Shown: piece by piece, positions 6,804 through 9,503 of the stretch | How positions within the stretch are numbered: the first letter of the stretch is position 1 | Layout: the number at the start of each line of letters is the position of its first letter | Assembly (NCBI GenBank): GCA_003541895.1 | Contig: DPLR01000046.1 | Coordinates: 1 to 9,503 of the forward strand | Direction: 5' to 3' | DNA length: 9,503 nt | Origin: Cytophagales bacterium | GTDB lineage: Bacteria > Bacteroidota > Bacteroidia > Cytophagales > Cyclobacteriaceae | The notes under the pieces: model-generated | The model's input: only the letters and a program-made list of their open reading frames with translations | Told to the model about the DNA's origin: nothing | Database searches by the model: none | Made by a program: the position numbers and the translations under genes

Positions 6804-6876
6804 TTTGAAAATTTGAAGATGAGTTAATTTGAAAATTCAATCCATTTTCAAATCTTCAAATTGGCTAATTTTCAAA
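6804..6876. repeat. Inverted octamer array between the aminopeptidase and DUF4198 genes
   Basis: Two 32-nt arms of four octamers each flank a 9-nt spacer. The left arm is TTTGAAAA, TTTGAAGA, TGAGTTAA, TTTGAAAA (6804-6835). The right arm is TTTTCAAA, TCTTCAAA, TTGGCTAA, TTTTCAAA (6845-6876). The outermost and innermost units are exact reverse complements; the two middle units are in swapped order. The array begins immediately after the upstream stop codon and ends 10 nt before the next ATG, so it fills the whole spacer. It could fold into a long, AU-rich hairpin. Confidence 0.85.
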
Positions 6877-6886
6877 TTGTCCGGTT

Positions 6887-7681
6887 ATGAAAAAAATGGT
6901 CAGTCTATTAAGCGTGTTGTTTTCTGTGTTCATTGCGCAGTCTCACGAGTTTTGGCTGCAACCAAAAAAATTCAGGTTTGCTGTTGGTGAAGAAACAAGA
7001 ATAGAGTTTTTAGTAGGAGAAAACTTTAACGGAGAACCGTGGGATTTGAGAAAAAATAAAATCGAAAAATTAGAACTCCATCAACAGAATAAAGTCAGTG
7101 ATTTAAAAGGTGAAGTAAAGCTGGAAGAAAAAGAAAAGTTGAAAATTAAATTTACGGAAGAAGGAACGTATGTGCTTTCAATGCAGAGCAATGAAAGTTT
7201 CATAGCACTCGATTCAAAAAAATTCAACGACTATTTAACAGACGAAGGACTGGATGAAATAAGAAGCATCAGAGCAAAAACAAATTCATCAGACAAACCT
7301 TCCAGAGAATTGTATTCGCGTTACGCAAAACTCTTGCTTCAAACAGGAAGTAAAAAAGACGATACCTTCAAGAAAAGAGTTGGGTTCAAAATTGAAATCG
7401 TCCCCTTACAAAATCCTTACAACCTAAAATCAGGCGACTACTTACAGTGTTTAATTTTATTTGACGGCAAGGCTTTACCACATCAGTTAGTGAAAATATG
7501 GAACATCATTGGCAACGCATCCATTTTGCAGAATGCTTATACCGAAAACGATGGAACCATAAAATTCCCAATTAGTGGCAGGGGCCCATGGATGATTAGT
7601 ACAGTGAAAATGATTGAATCACAAAAATCTGTGGCAGATTGGCAAAGCTTCTGGGGAAGTTTAACTTTTGAAATTGAATAA
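6887..7681 (+). CDS. Exported DUF4198 family protein
   Basis: The 264-residue protein matches the DUF4198 (NikM-like) family, whose members are exported and sometimes encoded with nickel or cobalt uptake genes; the biochemical function is not established. Residues 1-19 form a Sec signal peptide with an AQS cleavage motif, which would leave HEFWLQP as the mature N-terminus. This is followed by a beta-rich domain (about 25-110), the characteristic SRELYSRYAKLLLQ helix (139-152), and a second beta domain (about 165-264) with PLQNPYNLKSGD and DGTIKFPISGRGPWMI. No membrane segment follows the signal peptide. The ATG lies 10 nt after the octamer array, and the RidA-family gene begins 2 bp after the stop, so the two are almost certainly cotranscribed. 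A metal-related role is inference from the family only; no metal transporter is visible nearby. Confidence 0.82.
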   Translation: MKKMVSLLSVLFSVFIAQSHEFWLQPKKFRFAVGEETRIEFLVGENFNGEPWDLRKNKIEKLELHQQNKVSDLKGEVKLEEKEKLKIKFTEEGTYVLSMQSNESFIALDSKKFNDYLTDEGLDEIRSIRAKTNSSDKPSRELYSRYAKLLLQTGSKKDDTFKKRVGFKIEIVPLQNPYNLKSGDYLQCLILFDGKALPHQLVKIWNIIGNASILQNAYTENDGTIKFPISGRGPWMISTVKMIESQKSVADWQSFWGSLTFEIE

Positions 7682-7683
7682 CT

Positions 7684-8103
7684 ATGAGTGAGAAAATTAT
7701 TTCCGAAAAAGCACCAGATCCTGTGGGTGCCTACCCGCATGCCAGAAGAGTTGGCAATCTGCTTTTTTTATCGGGAGTTGGGCCACGTAGAAAAGGCGCA
7801 AAGGAAATTCCTGGCGTAACTCTGGATGAGCATAAAAATATCTTGAGTTACAACATTGAAGAGCAATGTCACTCAGTTTTTCAGAATGTGAAGTTTATTT
7901 TAGAAGATTCAGGATCGAAGTGGGAAAACTTGATCGACATCACCGTTTACCTAACGAATATGAAAAGAGATTTTGCTGCCTTCAATAAAATTTACACTGC
8001 ATATTTTCCAGATAAAACAACGCAACCCTGTCGCACAACGGTTGAAGTAAATGCTTTACCAACACCCATAGCGATTGAGCTAAAGTGCATCGCCACAATT
8101 TGA
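7684..8103 (+). CDS. RidA-family enamine/imine deaminase, 2-aminomuconate deaminase-like
   Basis: RidA (YjgF/YER057c/UK114) proteins are small trimeric enzymes that hydrolyse reactive enamines and imines. The 139-residue product has the fold's landmarks: VGAYPHARRVGNLLFLSG (14-31), NVKFILEDSGSKWENLIDITVYLT (68-91), the substrate-carboxylate arginine R117 in QPCRTTVEV, and E121. The segments GVGPRRKGAKEIPGVTLDE (31-49), TNMKRDF (91-97) and LPTPIAIELKCIA (125-137) resemble the branch annotated as 2-aminomuconate deaminase of tryptophan/kynurenine breakdown rather than archetypal RidA. No other kynurenine-pathway gene is in the window, so the substrate is unproven. It follows the DUF4198 gene by 2 bp and converges on the Fe-S carrier gene with 10 bp between stop codons. 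Confidence 0.9.
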   Translation: MSEKIISEKAPDPVGAYPHARRVGNLLFLSGVGPRRKGAKEIPGVTLDEHKNILSYNIEEQCHSVFQNVKFILEDSGSKWENLIDITVYLTNMKRDFAAFNKIYTAYFPDKTTQPCRTTVEVNALPTPIAIELKCIATI

Positions 8104-8113
8104 AACTTATTAA

Positions 8114-8440
8114 TTATACCGCGAAGCTTTCACCGCATCCACATGTGCGTGAAGCGTTGGGGTTGATGAACTGAAACCCTTTTCCGTTCAGGCCGTCAGA
8201 GAAGTCGAGCGTTGTACCAATTAAATACAACAAACTTTTTTTGTCCACAAGAATTTTAATTCCCTTGTCTTCAAACACCTGATCAGCGGGATTGATTTTA
8301 TCATCAAAACCAAGATCATACATTAATCCAGAGCAACCGCCACCTTTCACCGAAACCCGAATATTATGCTCAAGGCTCTTGCCTTCTTCGCTTCTCAAGT
8401 TGAGAATTCTATCTTTTGCTTTTTCAGTTACAGAAATCAT
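8114..8440 (-). CDS. A-type iron-sulfur carrier protein (IscA/SufA/ErpA family)
   Basis: A-type carriers receive Fe-S clusters from the scaffold and deliver them to apo-enzymes in the cytoplasm. The 108-residue product has the three invariant cysteines: C36 in VKGGGCSGLMYDL, and C100 and C102 in the C-terminal TCGCGESF. The segments FEDKGIKILVDKKSLLYLIGTTLDF and GLNGKGFQFINPNA are standard for the family. The sequence alone does not decide between IscA, SufA and ErpA orthology, so no symbol is given. The gene lies 11 bp downstream of an unrecognised gene on the same strand and is probably cotranscribed with it; no sufBCD or isc genes adjoin it inside the window. It converges with the RidA-family gene with no visible terminator between. 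Confidence 0.95.
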   Translation of the reverse strand: MISVTEKAKDRILNLRSEEGKSLEHNIRVSVKGGGCSGLMYDLGFDDKINPADQVFEDKGIKILVDKKSLLYLIGTTLDFSDGLNGKGFQFINPNASRTCGCGESFAV

Positions 8441-8451
8441 AAGTCAAATAA

Positions 8452-8874
8452 TTAAGAAACCGGATTCAATACAACACTAAAAACAGTAATAGTGTTCCTG
8501 TCTCTACCATAATATAGTTTTTCAAGTGCCTCCAAAATATTCCCTGCCCTAAAATAAGAAGTATGAAGTTCGCTATCGCTTTTGGTCGTCCATTGAATGG
8601 TATATGAATTTTCCTTTTCCTTATAGTTCTGTACATAGCCCCACATTTTTTTTAGAGCGTCAACTTTGTCCGCACCTGTTTCTGAATGAAACAAGAATGA
8701 TTGATTGTGCCTCGGGTTAATGGTAATCAAATCAAGTTTAACTTTCCCATCATGCAGACTAAATTCAAACATTAGATCGCTCGTGCGCAAACCCAGATAA
8801 TCTTTTATTTGTTGTTGCACACGGGCGGCTTCAACATGAACATCGCTTGCAGTTTCTAAACTAATTTTAGGCAT
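8452..8874 (-). CDS. Unrecognised 140-aa protein encoded upstream of the Fe-S carrier
   Basis: I do not recognise this family. The protein is 140 residues, soluble, with no signal peptide, no membrane segment and no cysteine at all, so it is unlikely to ligate an Fe-S cluster through Cys. It begins MPKISLETASDVHVEAARVQQQIKDYL, a probable helix. Alternating hydrophobic strands follow (LMFEFSL, VKLDLITI, QSFLFH), then a helix (DKVDALKKMWGYVQNYKEKE), a strand (SYTIQWTT), a helix (ILEALEKLYYG) and a final strand (TITVFSVVL). This alpha/beta pattern suggests a compact domain. Codon use and composition resemble the neighbours, which argues for a real, resident gene. It is the first gene of a probable two-gene operon with the A-type carrier, 11 bp downstream. 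The ATG at 8874 is the only good start. Confidence 0.85.
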   Translation of the reverse strand: MPKISLETASDVHVEAARVQQQIKDYLGLRTSDLMFEFSLHDGKVKLDLITINPRHNQSFLFHSETGADKVDALKKMWGYVQNYKEKENSYTIQWTTKSDSELHTSYFRAGNILEALEKLYYGRDRNTITVFSVVLNPVS

Positions 8875-8886
8875 AATTTTTCAACA

Positions 8887-8910
8887 GTTTCAGAAACGAT
8901 AAAAAGTTTC
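8887..8910. promoter_or_regulatory. GTTTC/GAAAC dyads in the divergent spacer
   Basis: GTTTCAGAAAC (8887-8897) is a perfect palindrome about a central A, and its GAAAC half can instead pair with a second GTTTC at 8906-8910. In the leftward transcript both would lie in the 5' leader, as alternative short hairpins. As DNA they could be an operator. The arms are only 5 bp long, so chance is possible. Confidence 0.25.
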
Positions 8911-8921
8911 CGAATTTTCTC

Positions 8922-8929
8922 CAAAATTA
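8922..8929 (-). promoter_or_regulatory. -7 box for the unknown gene / Fe-S carrier operon
   Basis: Read leftward this is TAATTTTG, an exact TAnnTTTG match, 47 nt upstream of the ATG at 8874. That implies a leader of about 40 nt, longer than for the other genes here. No -33 TTG is seen at the usual spacing. Confidence 0.4.
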
Positions 8930-8953
8930 ACAAAAGCAAATCAAATCGGTCTC

Positions 8954-9355
8954 ATGAAAAAACTAGAGCACATAGGCATCGCGGTAAAAAGCCTAGAAGA
9001 GTCCAATAAACTTTTCGCTAAATTACTTGGCAAAGCACATTATAAAATCGAAGAAGTTGCGAGCGAAGGCGTTCGAACTTCATTTTTTGAAATTGGAGGT
9101 GTAAAAATTGAATTACTCGAAGCAACACTCCCCGATTCACCCATTGCAAAATTCATTGATAAGAGAGGTGAGGGAGTTCATCATTTGGCCTTTGAGGTTT
9201 CAAATATTGAAGAAAGTATTACTGAGTATTCTAACAAGGGATTTACTCTTCTCAGCCAGCAACCAAAACCTGGAGCCGATAACAAGCGGGTTGTTTTCAT
9301 GCACCCAAAATCTACCAACGGTGTTTTAACTGAGCTTTGCCAAGGATTGAAATAA
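8954..9355 (+). CDS. mce: Methylmalonyl-CoA epimerase
   Basis: The epimerase interconverts (R)- and (S)-methylmalonyl-CoA, linking propionyl-CoA and succinyl-CoA metabolism. The 133-residue product is a vicinal-oxygen-chelate protein with two beta-alpha-beta-beta-beta modules. Likely metal ligands are H6 in LEHIGIAV, H76 in GEGVHHLAFEV and E127 in GVLTELCQ; the KIELLE strand (51-56) supplies the remaining position. The segments SPIAKFIDKRGEGVHHLAFEV and HPKSTNGVLTELCQ are diagnostic of this family rather than of glyoxalase I. The start ATG at 8954 gives the standard MKKLEHIGIAVKSL opening. It is divergent from the unknown gene/Fe-S carrier operon. No mutase genes are in the window. No clear -7 box was found in its upstream spacer. 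Confidence 0.95.
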   Translation: MKKLEHIGIAVKSLEESNKLFAKLLGKAHYKIEEVASEGVRTSFFEIGGVKIELLEATLPDSPIAKFIDKRGEGVHHLAFEVSNIEESITEYSNKGFTLLSQQPKPGADNKRVVFMHPKSTNGVLTELCQGLK

Positions 9356-9459
9356 ATTTGTGCGGCCTGTCGCGAAACGCACCACCGCGCTGTCGGCAGT
9401 CGCCTGTCAACACACTTGCACTTCGGGCTCCAACAGATGCCTCCATCGCTGGCCGGAGC
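9356..9459. other. GC-rich, hairpin-forming intergenic stretch
   Basis: By hand count, 65 of 99 bases in 9361-9459 are G or C, well above the neighbouring genes. It holds three CTGTC words (9367, 9390, 9404), a GC stem-loop at 9387-9403 with one bulged T, and a nested hairpin at 9427-9459 (outer GCTCC/GGAGC, inner GATG/CATC). No convincing protein is encoded on either strand. On the plus strand it would be the 3' untranslated region of mce. It may be a dispersed repeat or a structured RNA; neither can be shown from this window. Confidence 0.5.
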
Positions 9460-9488
9460 AAAAAAAGCCCCGCATTTCTGCGGGGGCT
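9460..9488 (-). terminator. Intrinsic terminator for a leftward gene beyond the right edge
   Basis: AGCCCCGCA (9466-9474) pairs with TGCGGGGGCT (9479-9488) around a TTTC loop, with one extra G. Read leftward, the stem is followed by seven T residues (complement of 9460-9466), the classical intrinsic form. Read rightward, the bases after the stem are TCAC and no T-tract exists, so it should terminate leftward transcription entering from outside the window and not mce. Confidence 0.85.
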
Positions 9489-9503
9489 TCACAAAAAGTT
9501 GGG

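Noticed and set aside
9466..9488. Terminator hairpin as the end of mce
   Set aside because: On the plus strand the stem is followed by TCAC with no T-tract; the seven-base tract is only on the leftward side.
9181..9492. Leftward 103-codon open frame over the mce 3' end and the GC-rich element
   Set aside because: It starts inside the terminator stem, runs through the GC-rich element and is antisense to mce. Its Cys/Arg-rich translation looks like read-through of non-coding GC-rich DNA.
1..9503. A defence, secretion or biosynthetic system
   Set aside because: All recognised genes are housekeeping or common metabolic families in mixed orientations; only the 140-aa unknown and the DUF4198/RidA pair leave room for novelty, and neither forms a recognisable system.

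Overview
The window looks like chromosomal DNA of a member of the Bacteroidota, probably a Cytophagales-like lineage. Start codons lack Shine-Dalgarno sequences, and several genes instead have the Bacteroidota -7 promoter box TAnnTTTG just upstream. The coding DNA is moderately AT-rich with many AAA/GAA codons, and the gene set (RuvB, RuvX, peptide deformylase, methylmalonyl-CoA epimerase, an A-type Fe-S carrier, a secreted GH29 fucosidase) fits this phylum. No insertion sequence, phage gene, CRISPR array, tRNA or rRNA was seen. Most of the window is ordinary core metabolism and maintenance.

Layout from left to right: ruvB (leftward, cut by the left edge) is divergent from a rightward run of four genes: ruvX, def, a YbdL-type methionine/glutamine aminotransferase, and a YafV-type omega-amidase. 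The last two form a recognisable pathway pair: the transaminase uses glutamine to aminate a 2-oxo acid such as 4-methylthio-2-oxobutanoate, and the amidase removes the 2-oxoglutaramate by-product. The amidase converges, with 2 bp between stop codons, on a leftward secreted alpha-L-fucosidase. The fucosidase is divergent from an Xaa-Pro aminopeptidase. Then come a secreted DUF4198 protein and, 2 bp later, a RidA-family deaminase of the 2-aminomuconate deaminase type. This converges on a leftward two-gene unit, an unrecognised 140-aa protein followed by an A-type Fe-S carrier. The unit is divergent from methylmalonyl-CoA epimerase. The right end holds a GC-rich, hairpin-forming stretch and an intrinsic terminator serving a leftward gene beyond the window.

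The most unusual signal is between the genes. Three same-strand junctions (ruvX/def, def/aminotransferase, aminopeptidase/DUF4198) hold short-period arrays, of 7, 7 and 8 nt, arranged as two opposed arms around a short spacer. They share this architecture but not their sequence. They reach into the genes: one arm encodes the C-terminal tail of RuvX, and another supplies both the -7 box and the probable TTG start codon of the aminotransferase. The ruvB/ruvX divergent spacer is also a dyad, carrying mirrored promoters. I see no convincing new multi-gene system; the repeat architecture and the 140-aa unknown protein are the best candidates for something undescribed.
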